Source of the DNA: Aedes albopictus
Taxonomy: Eukaryota > Arthropoda > Insecta > Diptera > Culicidae
Assembly (NCBI RefSeq): GCF_035046485.1
Contig: NC_085137.1
Span: 132,622,703 to 132,686,702 of the forward strand
Length of the DNA stretch: 64,000 bases
Reading direction: 5' to 3'
Positions within the stretch are counted from its first letter, which is position 1. The number at the start of each line of letters is the position of its first letter. This document shows, piece after piece, positions 10,201-22,334 of the stretch. Both the position numbers and the translations under genes were made by a program. A model generated the notes under the pieces. That model had not been told where the DNA came from, did not search any database, and worked only from the letters and a program-made list of their open reading frames with translations.

Positions 10201-11625
10201 AGAAATCCAAGTGTTTTTTTTTTTAATTTATGTCCTACCGTGTGCAGCCTTATTGTCCTATGTTATACGGATTCCCATAGACATGATGTAGCTAATTTTG
10301 ATCTACATTCAAAACTAATTTTCAGCATTTTACGGGTGCATTAAATAACCTGCTGAAATGTACTTCGTGAAAGCAATATGGCGAGTTAATTTTCACCATA
10401 AATTTCTAAATTTTCACTCGCAAAATGAAAGGTAGACTGAGGCGCGTTGGAAATAGGGAGCCAGAATGCATGATTTGCCAATAAATCTGGCGCGGCACAC
10501 AAATTGACGATATCGTTCAGCCTTATTTGCACTATATTTATGCACACAATTTATTATTTACATGAACGAAACTGTTGATGCATAATTACTGGCAGTGACG
10601 AATGTGGTGACTAGCTGACTAGTTGTCGAATCGGTCACAATTTGTAAGTCGACTATAAGTTGTATCTTGGTTAGAAATCGATTGCGTATTTAAACCATTT
10701 ATATCACGAATGGATTTTTTATATTGGCTCCGCCTCTTGCGCTTTTTTCGTTGCAATTTAGTCGTTAATAAGACGATTGGTTCAAACGGCATAACTTTCA
10801 ATATAGTTGCTTATAAATCATAGGAACTGATTAATGTCCAAGTGTGTTGCTTGGGTACGAATTTAAAAAAGTTTTCCTTACGAATATTCCACGCTTCAAC
10901 GCCCTCGTGGGAGTAAAAAAAACCTCTTCTATGGAATGGGTAATCCGGAATTTTGCAACCACTTTTCAAGGTATAAATATATAATTTTAATGTTATAGAT
11001 ATGAAGTGCCCTCAATGGGAAAACTTCCTTCATGATATTAAAATTTTTGTTTGCGCTCCCATTCGTAAATCAGGCGTAAGGAAAAAAGCAACTTTTTATT
11101 TAAGAAGAGCGGAAGAGTTTGGTATATTATTTTTAGTGATTGCTCTTGTGATTTTTTGAAGAAATTATTTGTGGCCTTATAGTATTAGAAAATTTACCAG
11201 TTCCATTTTTCATAATGTTGTGCTTTCCAAATTTGAAAGTAAATCACCTTTATATCACTAGAGAATTTTTTTCCCGCCTGTATATAATTTTTCTAATCTT
11301 TCTGCTCTCTCACAAACATAGTGTAATAATTCCACAGATTTGTTCAGAAATTCATTCAATGGTTACTGTACAATTCCTCCTGAAATTCCTTTACAATATC
11401 TTTTAGAAAATATATTAAAGTTTTATTCGGAAATTTTCTTCAAAAAAATCTTTAGTTTCTCATGTATATGGGTTTCCTGAAAAAAATCCTCCCTAGCTTT
11501 TTGCAGGAATCCGTACAAAAAATGTTCAGGAAATCATTCACGGATTCCACCAAAAATGCTCCAGTGATTCTTTGAAAAAAATTATCCAAGAATTGTGTAC
11601 TGTTGAAATTCTTCCACATACTCAT
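10201..11625. other. Unassigned A+T-rich sequence
   Basis: No gene recognised. From about 11320 onward, degenerate ATTCCT/AATTCATTC blocks appear that belong to the decayed dodecamer minisatellite. Confidence 0.35.
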
Positions 11626-11629
11626 AACA

Positions 11630-11870
11630 CTGGCGTAGCCACGGGGGGGGATTAAGGGTTAAAACCCCCTCCAGAGCCAAAATTTGTGGAACAAATTTTC
11701 AGTATAAAGTGCTTTGCGACGAAAAAATTTTTCGGCTGCGCCGCTACTTTCAAGCTACGAATACAATGGCTCATTACTGTTTACAAAATTTAAGTGTCAA
11801 ATTCAAAAAGGTATCATTGACCGTTGAAAACCCCTCCCAGAGACAATTTCGGGCTACGCCACTAACTCAT
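11630..11870. repeat. GGCGTAGCC inverted-repeat element
   Basis: ACTGGCGTAGCCACGGGGG on the left and TTCGGGCTACGCCACTAAC on the right form the ends, and AACCCCCTCCAGAG versus AAACCCCTCCCAGAG are internal repeats. A left-end-only relative lies at 15547-15600. No coding capacity. Confidence 0.5.
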
Positions 11871-11879
11871 ACTTATAGA

Positions 11880-12575
11880 AAATCTTACAGAGATTTCAAC
11901 AAATTTTTTTTCCGGAACTCTTTTAGAAATTTATCTTGAAATTCCTTCTAAAATTCATTATGAGATTACTCCATAAATTTGTCCAAAGATTCCAAGTCCA
12001 AAAGAATCTTCTTTGGATTTCTTCAAAAATTAATCCATGGATTCCATCAGAAATTACTCCAGCAATTCGGTCCTAAAAGCTACCAAGGTTTCATACAGTA
12101 CTTCCTCCGGCGATTTTTTCCGTAAATTCTTCCAGGTTTCCAGGTTTAGGAAATTTCTTAAGATATTCCCTCATAAATTTCTCCAAAATATATTCTGGGT
12201 AAATTTCTATGACTTCCTTCTAAATCTCTACCAGGAATTATTTTAAAAATTCTACTAGGGAATTTCTTCAGGAATTCCTGCAGAATTTTGTACTAAGGAT
12301 CCCCATATAAATTCGATCAAAGATTGTTTAAATAAATTCTTCCAGTTGTTTCTTCAGAAAATTTTCCAGATATTCCATTAGAAACTCGTTCAGGGATTGC
12401 TTTAGGGATTCCATTGAGAATTCCATGAATGTTTCCGGAAACTTCTGTGGAAAATTTCGCATGAGCTCCTCCAGAGATTCTTGCTTTATTACTTTCAGTG
12501 ATTCAGGCAGGGATTCCTCTAGAGATTCCAGCAGAAGCTCATACAAAGATTCCTTCAATATTTCCTCTAAATATT
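11880..12575. repeat. Decayed dodecamer minisatellite, segment 1
   Basis: Degenerate units of the ATTCCTCCAGGA type (ATTCCTTC, GGATTCC, AATTCCTGCAG) run through this segment. Period is about 12 bp with many indels. Frames on both strands are open only because the unit is four codons long. Confidence 0.65.
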
Positions 12576-12579
12576 TCTC

Positions 12580-13804
12580 CCCGAGCAGAGGAAAATATCA
12601 AAATAATAACAACGGAATCACAAAACCTGTTTTTATATCTCGGTTTGTTATTATTAACTTATTAAGTCATCACCGTTCCATAACATGTTCTGTTGGGCAA
12701 TCTTATTTTGTTATGATCGTGCTCTTGGTATATTTTCTTTAAATTACATTTCAATAACATGTTTTGTTGTAGCACAAGTTCAGTTATTATTGTGTCATTG
12801 AGACTAGTACAAATATTTGACCATTAATATTACAACATAACTAGCTTTGCAATCAAAACTACACCATTCAAGATTTTCGTTGTTCACAGCATTCCGTGAG
12901 GAACTGTAAGAGAAAATATTATTTTGTCATCAGTTCCTCTTCTTACTGACATTACGCTACAGTGTCAACTTATCAGCCTTTTGTTTTATAAGCACTTTGA
13001 AAAGTATACCTGTTTTTTTTTCAGTTTCAGTTAGGTATGAATACGAAAATAGAGAGTGTAATAGAGTGTTAGCCATTTTATGAAACATTTTGGATCAACT
13101 AGTGGAATTCAACGACGAACAACACATTTTCGACAAAAATGTAAAACAATAAGTCATCAAGAACTCCATTGATTATTTTAAGACATTTTATTTTTATTGA
13201 TTTCACTGCATCGAGCCCACTTAGATTAATTAGGATAAATGTGTCAATCAATGAGGTAATAATGTAAATTAATCTTATAAACAATGATCCACCTAATAAA
13301 GGGTTTCAAAACGACGGTAGTTTTTCATCGTAAGTTGTTTGGAAAATAAACGAGAATCATTGTTTGTCTCTGTTTTCGATAAGAAATCGCTTGCGACAAC
13401 AATAGCGTCCCAATTATGAATGAAACATTTAACAATAGATCCTATTGTTGCGTATCCCATTCAATGCATATGGGACTTTGAAGGAGTTCCTATCCGCAAC
13501 AGAAAAAAAAGCAAATTTTGTTTTCAGATTGTTATCAATAACGTATTCATATCAAAATTTGTTATTGAAATATTTTCAAAATTCGCTGTTATTAAGTTGT
13601 TATTGAAACTAACAAAACATGTTATTAAACAGGTCTTCCAGGAACATTTTTTTGTTATAATATTTGTTATTTTGCCGCTTATGACAGACAAGTTTATAAC
13701 AGGATATGTTATGTAAATAACATGAAAATAACTCTTTCCGCTACTCAGTTATTTTTCCAAAATAACACATTTTATTATGCTGTTGCTATTCCCTTCTGCT
13801 CGGG
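12580..13804. mobile_element. CCCGAGCAGA element with internal insertion, TC target
   Basis: The ends are CCCGAGCAGAGGAAAATA and CTATTCCCTTCTGCTCGGG, flanked by TC on both sides (12578-12579 and 13805-13806). The outer parts (12580 to about 12850 and about 13500 to 13804) align, in opposite orientation, with the 495-bp element at 53180-53674, including GGGCAATCTTATTTTGTTAT and AACATTTTTTTGTTATAATA. The central stretch of about 650 bp has no counterpart there and is probably an insertion of unknown type. The element is rich in TAACA/TGTTA. No coding capacity. Confidence 0.7.
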
Positions 13805-13849
13805 TCCTATATATATAATCCCATAAATTTATTCGGCATTTTCTCTGAG

Positions 13850-14110
13850 GATAATTTTCATTCGGATTCGTTTAATTTTTTTTGCTTAAAATATTTCCTA
13901 GGAATTTCTACGGAAATTCCTTCAGATATATTGTCAGAGTTTTTTCCTAGGGGTCTTTGCAGACGCTTATCTGTACGTTCCTTCAGGTGTTAAGGATTTT
14001 TCAGAAAATAATGAAATACCTTTAAGTAGATATCTTTTTCTCCAGAGACTTCTTCATAATTGTAGGGGTTGCTTCAAGAATTTTAGCAAAGGGTTTCATC
14101 AAAAGTCTTT
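13850..14110. repeat. Decayed dodecamer minisatellite, segment 2
   Basis: AATTTCTACGGAAATTCCTT, TTCCTAGGGG and similar blocks continue the 12-bp pattern outside the CCCGAGCAGA element. The element therefore probably landed inside an older minisatellite tract. Confidence 0.5.
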
Positions 14111-14159
14111 ACACCTTTTCTAAAAACGTTGAGTGTTACACAAGTTGAGTATAGACCAC

Positions 14160-14330
14160 TTATGCCGTTTTTCTTTTTTTAACCAGGGTTGGAACTGGAT
14201 TGGCGGAAAATGTGTAAACAAACAATGTCAAACAAACTTTAGTACAAGCGAAACCATAGCCGGTTCGGGGTTTAAACTGTGATCTCATCCAATTCCAACC
14301 CAGGTTGGAACTGGATCAAAAAGAAAAACA
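14160..14330. repeat. Short inverted-repeat element, GGTTGGAACTGGAT arms
   Basis: The left arm GTTTTTCTTTTTTTAACCAG plus GGTTGGAACTGGAT is mirrored by ATCCAATTCCAACC and a right part reading AAAAAGAAAAACAGCC. The arms are about 35-45 bp with a small internal duplication of the GTTGGAACTGGAT block. Confidence 0.5.
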
Positions 14331-14334
14331 GCCT

Positions 14335-15545
14335 TAGTAACTCGCGATAAAATTCCAAACACTGATCTGCAATGATCAGCCAATGACACGCCTATATCTA
14401 TAGCATTCAGTGACAGTAGCGCCATTTCGGGCTCAATTTTGTTGGATCAGTATTTTGGGGCCATTATAACAAAATAGATGTTGACAACAATGCCTGTCAC
14501 TGGGCTGGCACTGATAAAAGTTGATCGATTGATCTCATTCCCATCACAAGCAAAGTTGGACGTTTGATCTACCGTGAAGAGGAGTGCGTGTGAGAATGCA
14601 CGTAGTCTTTGGACTGGACATGATACACCGTGAAAAAATTAGATAATTTTAGTAGAATTTCAATAGATAGAATCGAATTGCAAAACAATATTCTCAGACG
14701 AGAAGCATTGTTGGATACTGCGCTGGAAGAAATAGTTAGTGATGATCCTGCAAATAGCATAGAAATTGTTTGCGCCTAATCTAATTATATTTCGTTCAAA
14801 GTTTGTGATTCTAAAGCAAGGAAGAGAAAGTTCCAAGAAAGACGTACAAACTAAATTGTAAGTGATACCATGTTGAAAAAGAACCCGATTTAATCAAACT
14901 ATGGTAAATAGAACCCTTTTTAAGCTTATTAAAATTATTGTTGTATTATTCTTATTTAACATACTTATTTTGTATGACTGTGCTTTTTGGTCATTCTTGA
15001 AAATATTGGGGATATGGCATATAGTGGATTGGTTTCCAAATTAGCATCATTGACCATGGGCTAAACTACCAGAAATTCCAGGCTCTTCCTAGAATTGTGT
15101 ATGGAATGCTTAAAAATAGCTTACATATTCTAGAATATTGTATCTTTTATTAACTGCCATAAGATCTTGAATCGATTAACAAATGGATAACAAAATCATA
15201 GAGATACACTTTGTCTAATATCTCTTAATAAATCGAATCAATTAGCTCCGTAGTACTGGGTACTCATAATTATGGTGTCAAAAGGATAAAAATGATGTAT
15301 CTACTATGTTAATCAGTTTTAGCCTTGGTGAGTTATTTTGACTATTGCGATCTAAATCTACAAGACTAACCGAAACCGGAGCCCGTACCCTTATAATACT
15401 TTTTGACTTGCTTCACTAACATGATCTTAGAGAAACTGCGATACAATTTTCGAGCATTCTAAGAAGAAAATGTAGTATTTATATGATGTCGAATTATCTT
15501 CAATTCGACCTAGAGTTATTTGCATTATTAATTGTAGCTCATGTA
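14335..15545. other. Unassigned A+T-rich sequence
   Basis: A small CAGTGACAG/CTGTCACTG inverted pair spans about 14410-14503. Nothing else was recognised. Confidence 0.35.
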
Positions 15546-15546
15546 C

Positions 15547-15600
15547 ATTGGCGTATCTAGGATTTTTTTCTGGAGGGGGCCCAGGGGGGGGGGGCTGACT
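15547..15600. repeat. Left-end fragment of a GGCGTA element with G run
   Basis: TTGGCGTATCTAGGATTTTT followed by a G-rich run resembles the left end of the element at 11630-11870. No right end is present. Confidence 0.4.
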
Positions 15601-15719
15601 TATAATGACTTTTAAGCGGGATGGGCGCCAGATATGTGAATATGCAAATCGGCATTGCAGTTTTGAGGAATCAAAATGACTGTTTTAGATTTGTTCATAG
15701 TTTCGTAAACTATATGAGT

Positions 15720-18700
15720 ATAAATAATTCCACCAGGATTTTCTTCCATAGCTTGTTGCAGCGATTCCATCATGGATTCCTCAAGAGATTCCTTCGAGAA
15801 TTCATATATCTTCGAGGATTTGTCCTGGGATATCTTCAGTGGTTCCTCCTCTTTGAGGTTTCCTTCAGGAATTTCTCCAGAGATCCTTCTGCAGGTATTC
15901 CTTCAGAGATATCTACAGGGATTTCTCCATATATTCCTTCCGGAATTCCGCTTGAGATTGCTCCAATAATTCCATCTGTAATGATGCGAAGTATTTTTGC
16001 AGGAATTTATTGAAAAAAATCTTTCAGAAAATTAAACTAGCAATTATTTAAAAATAATCCAGGAATTGCTTAAATCATTTGTACAAAAAATTCTATAGGG
16101 GTCCATACAAGTATTCCTTCAAAAATTCGCCCAGAAATTACTACAGACACGGATTTCTTCAAGTTTTTTTCTCCAGGGATTCCTACAAAAATGGTACCAG
16201 AAATTCGCTAAGAAAGCTTTCTTGAGATTCCCTAAGGAATTCCTCATGGGGTTTCTTCAGAAATTTCTCCAAGAATTCCTGCAGGGAATCACCCGCGAAT
16301 TCCCTCTACAATTCTTTCAGGAACAACTTCCGGGATTATTTTAAAAATGCCTGCAAGAACTCTTCTTGGGATTCCTTCAGAAACTCCTCCAGGAGTTAAT
16401 CTAAGTATCCCAGGAACTCCTACAGGAATTCCTTCAAAAATAATTATCGCAGTTCCTCCAGCAATTTCTCCTGGAAATTCTCCAGGGATTCCTTAAGAAA
16501 CTTCCTCAGGGATTTCCTCAGGAATCCAGGGATTCCTTCAAAAATTTCCCCAGAAATTCCTCCAGGAATTTATCCAGGAATTATACAAGATATTCCTCCA
16601 GGCATTCCTTTAGGATTTCATCCAAGCATTTCTCTGTGAACTCCTCCAGGAATTCCACTAAGAATTCCTCCAGGATTTACCATTCAGGAATTTCTTTAGG
16701 AAATTTTCCAGAGATTCATCCGGAAATTTTATCAAGAATTTCTCCTCAAGGGATTCCTCTAGAGATTCCGCCAGGAATTTTTTCATGGATCCTCCAAAAA
16801 TTCCCCAGGAATACACCAGGAATTCCTTCAGGGATTTCTATGAGGATTCTTCCAGAGATTCCTCCAGGAATCCTCCGATGATTCCTCTAGTATTTCCTCC
16901 AGAAATTCCTCCAAGAATTCCTCCTGGAATTCCTTCAGAAATTGCTCTAGCAATTCCTCCTGGAATTCCTCGGGAAATTCCTCCAGGAATTCCTCCAGAT
17001 ACTTATCTGGGAATTCCTCTAGGAATTTCTCCAGAAATTTCTCCAGGGATTCCTTCCAAAACTTTTCTAGAGATTCCTACAGGAATTATTTCAAGGATTC
17101 CTCCAGGAATTCTCCCAGGGATAGTTCCTGTTGGGAATATGCAATACTGTTTCCTCTCAGTGTGGCATTCGGCGAGATCAACCCTGCGAAAACTTTCCAC
17201 AGCAGAGCCGAGCGAACGCGCCACGCGTGCATCAATGAGTAGCATTATTCATTCAGTCCCTTACGTTAAACCCGTTCAGACCAAGAATTCTTCTAGGGAT
17301 TTCTCCAGGAATTCCTCCTAAGATTGCGCCATGATTTTGTCCAGAAGTTCCTCCAGGAATTCCTCCTGGGTTTCCGACAGAAATCTGTCCAGAAGTTGCT
17401 CCAGGCATTCCTCCTGAGGTTTCTCCAAAAATTGGTTCAGGCATTCCTCCAGGGTTTTTTTTTCAAGAATTCCTACAGAGATTCTTCAAAAATTTCTCTA
17501 GAAATTTCTCTGAAGATTCCTCCATGAATTCATCAAGAGGTTTCTTCAGAATTACCCCAGGAATTCCTTCAAAAAATCCTCCAGACATTGATCCTGGAGT
17601 TCCTCCTGAATTTTCTACAGAAATTACTACCGCAATTTCCTTCAACAATTCCCCCAGGAATTTCTCCCGGATTCCAGGAATTACTCGAAGAAATCCTCCG
17701 GGGATTCCTACATGAACTCCTCCTGAGATTCCTCTAGGAATTCCTTCAAGGATTTCTTCAGGAATCCTCCAGGAAGTTCTGCAGGGATTCCTTCAGAAAT
17801 TACCCCAATTCTCCTGGAATTATTTCAGATATTCCTCCAGGCATTTCTCGATGGACTTCTCCAGGAATTCCACCAAGAATTCCTTCAAGAACTACCCCAG
17901 GTATTTCTTCAGGAATTCATCCAGGAATTTCTTCAGAAATTGGTCCAGGAATTCCTCCGCGATTTTTTTCAGAAATTCCTACAGCATTTCATCCAGCAAT
18001 TTCTGCTGGAAATCTTCCAAGGATTCCTTCAGAAATTGTTTCAGAAATTTATGCAGGAATGCCTCCAGGATTTTTTTTTCAGGGATTCCTCCGGAAATTT
18101 TTCCATGGTTACCTCCAGGAATTAATCCAAGAATTTCTCCTCAAGGGATTCCCCCGGAAATTATCACACAGGTGTTTCTCCAAGGATTCTTCTAGGGATT
18201 TCTCCAGGAATTCTTCCTAGGTTTCCGACAGGAATTTGTCAAGAAATTCCTCCAGGCATTCCTACAGAGGATTTTCTAGAAATTGATCCAGGGATTCCTC
18301 CAGGGATTTTGCCAAGAGTTTCTCTAGAAATTTCTCTAAGGTTTCCTCTAGGAATTCCTCAAGAGGTTTTTTCAGCATTAGCCCAGCAATTCCTTTAGAA
18401 TTGACTTCAGGAATTCCTTCAGGAATTGATTCAGGGATTTCTTCGGAAATTGATTGCTACAGCAATTCCTCCTGGAGTTTCCCCAAGAATTCCTTTAGGG
18501 ATTTATCCAGGAATTCTTCCTGGGTTTCCGACAGAAATTTGTCCAGTAGTTCTGTAAGGCATTTCTTCTGAGGTTCCTCCAAAAAATTTCTTCAGGGTTT
18601 TTTCCAAGAATTCCTAAAGGGATTCTTCCAAGAATTTCTGTACAAATATCTCTCAAGATTTCTTCTGGAATTCCCCAAAAGGATTCTTCTGAAATTTCTC

Positions 18701-20110
18701 CAGAGAGTCCTCCTAGAATTCCTCTAGGGTATTTTCCAGGAATTCATCCAAGGATTCCTTCAGGATATCTTCCAGGGTTTGCTCCAGGAATTCATACAGG
18801 AATTTCTCCAGGGAGTCCTCAAGGAATTTCTCCAGAAATTCTTCCAGGGATTTCTCCAGATATTCCTGCATGAATTCTTCCACGGATTAATACAGGAATT
18901 CTTCCAGGGATTATTATGGGAATTCATTCGGGATTACCTCCAGGGGATTACTCCGGGAATTTTTCTCTCCCAGAATTCCTCTAAAGGTTTCATCAGAAAT
19001 TCATCTAGGATTTTTTCCAGGGATTGTCCAAGGTATTCGTCCAGGAATTTCTCCAGGGATGCCTCCAAGAAATCCTTCAATTATTCCTTCAAAAATTCCT
19101 CCAGGGATTTGTCCAGAAGATTCTCCAGGATTTCCTCCAGTGATTCATCAAGGAATTGCTTCAGGGATTTCTCCAAGAATTCCTTCTGTGATTTTTCAAA
19201 GAATTTCTCTAGGGATTCTTTCAGGAATTCGTCCAGAAATTCCTCAAAGGATCCATCAAGATTTTTTTTTCTAGTAATTCTTACAGGGATTCCTGATGCG
19301 GTTACTTAGGATTCCTCCAGGAATTCATCCAGGGATTCCTGGAGGCATACTTTCAGGAATTCCTCCAGGGATTCCTACAGTTTTTACTCCAGGCATACCT
19401 ACAGGAATTCCTCTAGGGGGCTTTCCAAGAATTCCGTCAACGATTACTTCGGGAATTCCTGTAGTGATTCCTTCAGAAATTCCTCTCGGGATCTTTTCAA
19501 AAATTTATTCAGGGGTTCATTCAAAAATTTCAGTAACCCGTCAATTATCTTCTCAAGGGAATCACCCAAGATTTTTTTCCAGGGTTATCTGAAGATTTTT
19601 TGAATTTCTTGAAGGATTTCTAGAGGAATTGGTCCTGCGATTTGTATTGGAATTCTTCAATAATATTTTTCAGGGATACAGTAGAAAGGAAATTCTCCAA
19701 AAAGTCATCCAGGTATTCTTTCAAAATTATCTCCGGGAAATCTTTAAGGAGTTCATCCACAGATTTATACAGGAATCCATCCATGAATTTCTTCAAGAAT
19801 ACTCCCTGCAGTTCCTCCACAGTAGTTTCTTCTTAAAGTCGTCCTGCGATTATTTCGGAAATATATCCTGTGATTCTTACACAGTCACTGTAACTAACTT
19901 TAAATATATAAGTACTTACATGCTAGAAGCGCTTTCGGACATTTCTCCAGGTAATCCTTCAGGAATTCATCCAGAGAAGATTCTTTCGGAATTCTCCCAG
20001 AAACTGTCGAGGAATTCCTCCAGGGGAATTCCAGAATTTTTCTCCGAAAATACTTGCAAGAAATTCTTCAAGAATTTCTCCATGGATTCCCTGCAGAGAT
20101 TCTTACTAGG
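15720..20110 (+). repeat. 4.4-kb dodecamer minisatellite (ATTCCTCCAGGA)
   Basis: A degenerate tandem array with consensus 12-bp unit ATTCCTCCAGGA runs almost unbroken for 4.4 kb, on the order of 350 units. As 12 is a multiple of 3, each forward frame repeats a tetrapeptide: I-P-P-G, F-L-Q-E/G or N-S-S-R. This explains open frames of up to 195 codons (for example 16785-17321, 18779-19309, 19629-20216). They switch frame at every small indel and lack consistent starts, so I do not call them genes. The array is interrupted by unrelated DNA at 17129-17284 and 19855-19935. The same unit recurs at 11.9-12.6, 13.9-14.1 and 46.4-49.8 kb. Confidence 0.85.
17129..17284. mobile_element. Non-repeat insertion in the minisatellite, LTR-like start
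   Basis: About 155 bp of G+C-richer, non-repetitive sequence beginning TGTTGGGAATATGCAATACT interrupts the array. TGTTGG...CA-type ends and that opening resemble LTRs of copia/gypsy-type retrotransposons, so this could be a truncated solo LTR. No clear 5-bp duplication was seen. It could also be any captured fragment. Confidence 0.35.
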
Positions 20111-20114
20111 ACAC

Positions 20115-20436
20115 CTCAAGCTTATATGGGATAATTACATCTCAAAAAGTTCGATGGGCACCCTTTCGGTTCGTTCTAATTTTCAGCTAAAGTCATTCAC
20201 AATTGGGCGGTGCTAAACTCGTCTGAAGTTTGTATGGAGATTCATATGGAAAAACCAGAAATTGATCACCGCTACCAGCACTACACTGATTTGTAAAGGA
20301 TAGGTGAGGGTTTCTTTAACGTAATGTACAAAATACAACAGCGTGAATGCTGAAGAGTGCAGTAATGCTTTTCAAGAATATAATGTTATTATTTCCAATT
20401 TCATCGTGCTACGTTTAGTTATAAAAGTTTGTTGGC
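20115..20436. other. Unassigned sequence between minisatellite and inverted-repeat element
   Basis: No features recognised. Confidence 0.35.
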
Positions 20437-21431
20437 ACCGTAAAATGGGGTATCTTTGATAGAGCAGGTAACTTTGATAGTGCGACAGGCATGGTATAGT
20501 TTACCTTATAGCTATGATTCCTGTAACCAGTTAAGAAAAAGGCAAACGTAGATCAAAACTATAAATATGAAAGTGCATCTTAAACAAATTTTCATTAAAA
20601 CCGAGTTTGTATTTAACTTTTTGGGTTAAAAATAAAAATTGATGATATTTCTGTTCTTTGTCAAACCCTTCAAACAATCTGCTGTACAGCTCTGTTTCAA
20701 CTATTTTTTCAATGAATGGCCTCTTATGCTCGGTAGATTCATCATAGTAGATTCCAAATCTGGCCTTGAAACTCTTAACGAAATGCGTTTTTACAAACTG
20801 GACACAATTTTGAAAATTGAGACATAAATCTCCATACACCAATAAACGCCTAAAAGTATGCAATGCCCTTGTATTTTCATGTAGATAAATCTGTGTTATT
20901 CAAAATTTGTTAATAGAATATTAAAAAAATACCCAAAAAAAAGAAAACTCACCACGAATAGCACACAATCATATCATATGTTGATGTACCGTTAAACATA
21001 TATTTTTACAAATATAATGATTTTTGACATCTAAATTCACTGTGTTTTTCACTTAGTACTCCACAAACTCATTTTTAAATGTAAAATTTAGTAAAAAATC
21101 AATATTTGATAAAAAAAAATCTCTGATATTTTCCACAAGGCTTCTCTCATCATGTTCATATTCTCAAGATTTCAATCTGTGTTTTTTTTTAAGATGTGAT
21201 GTGATTCTCAGGGCACTATCAAAGTTACCCCAAAATGAAAATCTGATTCTCGCTCATATGCAAAACTCAAAGTCACCCAAAATATTTAAAATCATCAAAT
21301 CTTTCAATTGCAATTGATAACTGATACCCCAGTACTTGTTTTAAAAATATAAAAGTAGAGGAAATACTGTTACATAAAAAAATATTAAGAAAATTCGCTG
21401 AAAAACTATCAAAGTTACCCCATTTTACGGT
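20437..21431. mobile_element. 995-bp element with ACCGTAAAATGGGG ends
   Basis: The left end ACCGTAAAATGGGGTATCTT and the right end AAGTTACCCCATTTTACGGT form inverted termini of about 26 bp with one or two mismatches. A further TATCAAAGTTACCCCAAAAT block lies internally near 21215. The only frame over 100 codons is a 110-residue reverse-strand one (20531-20863) with no recognisable domain. Probably a non-autonomous DNA element; no target duplication was established. Confidence 0.65.
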
Positions 21432-22330
21432 ATCAATTTGCTGAGGCTGCTCAATCCAACCCTCTCTTCTTTTTGGCGTAACGTCTAAACTAGGATAACG
21501 CCTGAATCGCTTAGAGTTTAATGAGAACGTTGAAAAATATTATAACTTCCTCAATGAACATTTGAATTTGTGCATTCTTTGATAGACACGCAAATACTCG
21601 ATGCCCAAGAAAGTCAATGAAATTTATAGTTATCGACTAGAAATCACCTTCAGCATGGTTTCAATGAATGCACTCGCGTTTACGCTTCAGCTATATGGGC
21701 CTTTTATAATGTGACATCTATTTTCTCTGGGCTCCAAAAACTTCTGCTGTATTCCATTTCATATTCTAACAGAGTTTTTTTTTCCACATGATACTTGAAT
21801 TCCACAAGGAAGCATTAAACCAAGCATTTAACAATATTATTCTGTGATGCTGCTAGAAATTTCAGAACTTCTTTGGGATACCCAAAAAAGAATTCCTTTG
21901 AAAACTTAAGATTTCATTATTCGGCGATTTAAAAAAGAAGTCGTACAAAGAATTGCTATTTATATATTTAATTATAATTCATTCATGCTATGTTTGGTAT
22001 TTGTTAAATGTTTTGAGAACATCACTATAACAATTGCAGGTATTTGAGTAGAGTTTGGTATTGATGTGGTATTTGTTGCTTAGCAGTGAATACAACTGAA
22101 GAACAAGTTTTGCTATTACATCATGGAGCTATCGAACAAATGTACAATTTAATAGCAAGAAATGTTTTTGCTTCGTTATTCAATGCCATAAATACAGCGC
22201 TTCAATGGATAACAAATACAGCGCTTGGAATTTTAGGTGTGTAGTCATTATTGAAATAACAAGATTCGTTATTTTCTAGGTGTTATTAATACAAAATTAT
22301 TGTATTCGTTTTGGCAAAAGGTTAATGCAA
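21432..22330. other. Unassigned A+T-rich sequence
   Basis: No gene seen. The segment near 22240-22320 (ATAACAAGATTCGTTATTTT) may belong to the CCCGAGCAGA-type element whose right end lies at 23361. Confidence 0.35.
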
Positions 22331-22334
22331 CCAT

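Noticed and set aside
16785..17321. 178-codon frame rich in I-P-P-G, resembling a proline-rich repeat protein
   Set aside because: The 12-bp repeat opens all three forward frames; open frames switch at each indel, and no stable start or flanking coding sequence is present.
19629..20216. 195-codon frame (F-L-Q-E-rich) at the end of the minisatellite
   Set aside because: Same period artefact; the non-repetitive tail shows no domain.
20531..20863. 110-codon reverse-strand frame inside the ACCGTAAAATGGGG element
   Set aside because: No transposase or known domain, and the element looks non-autonomous; kept only as a note in that entry.
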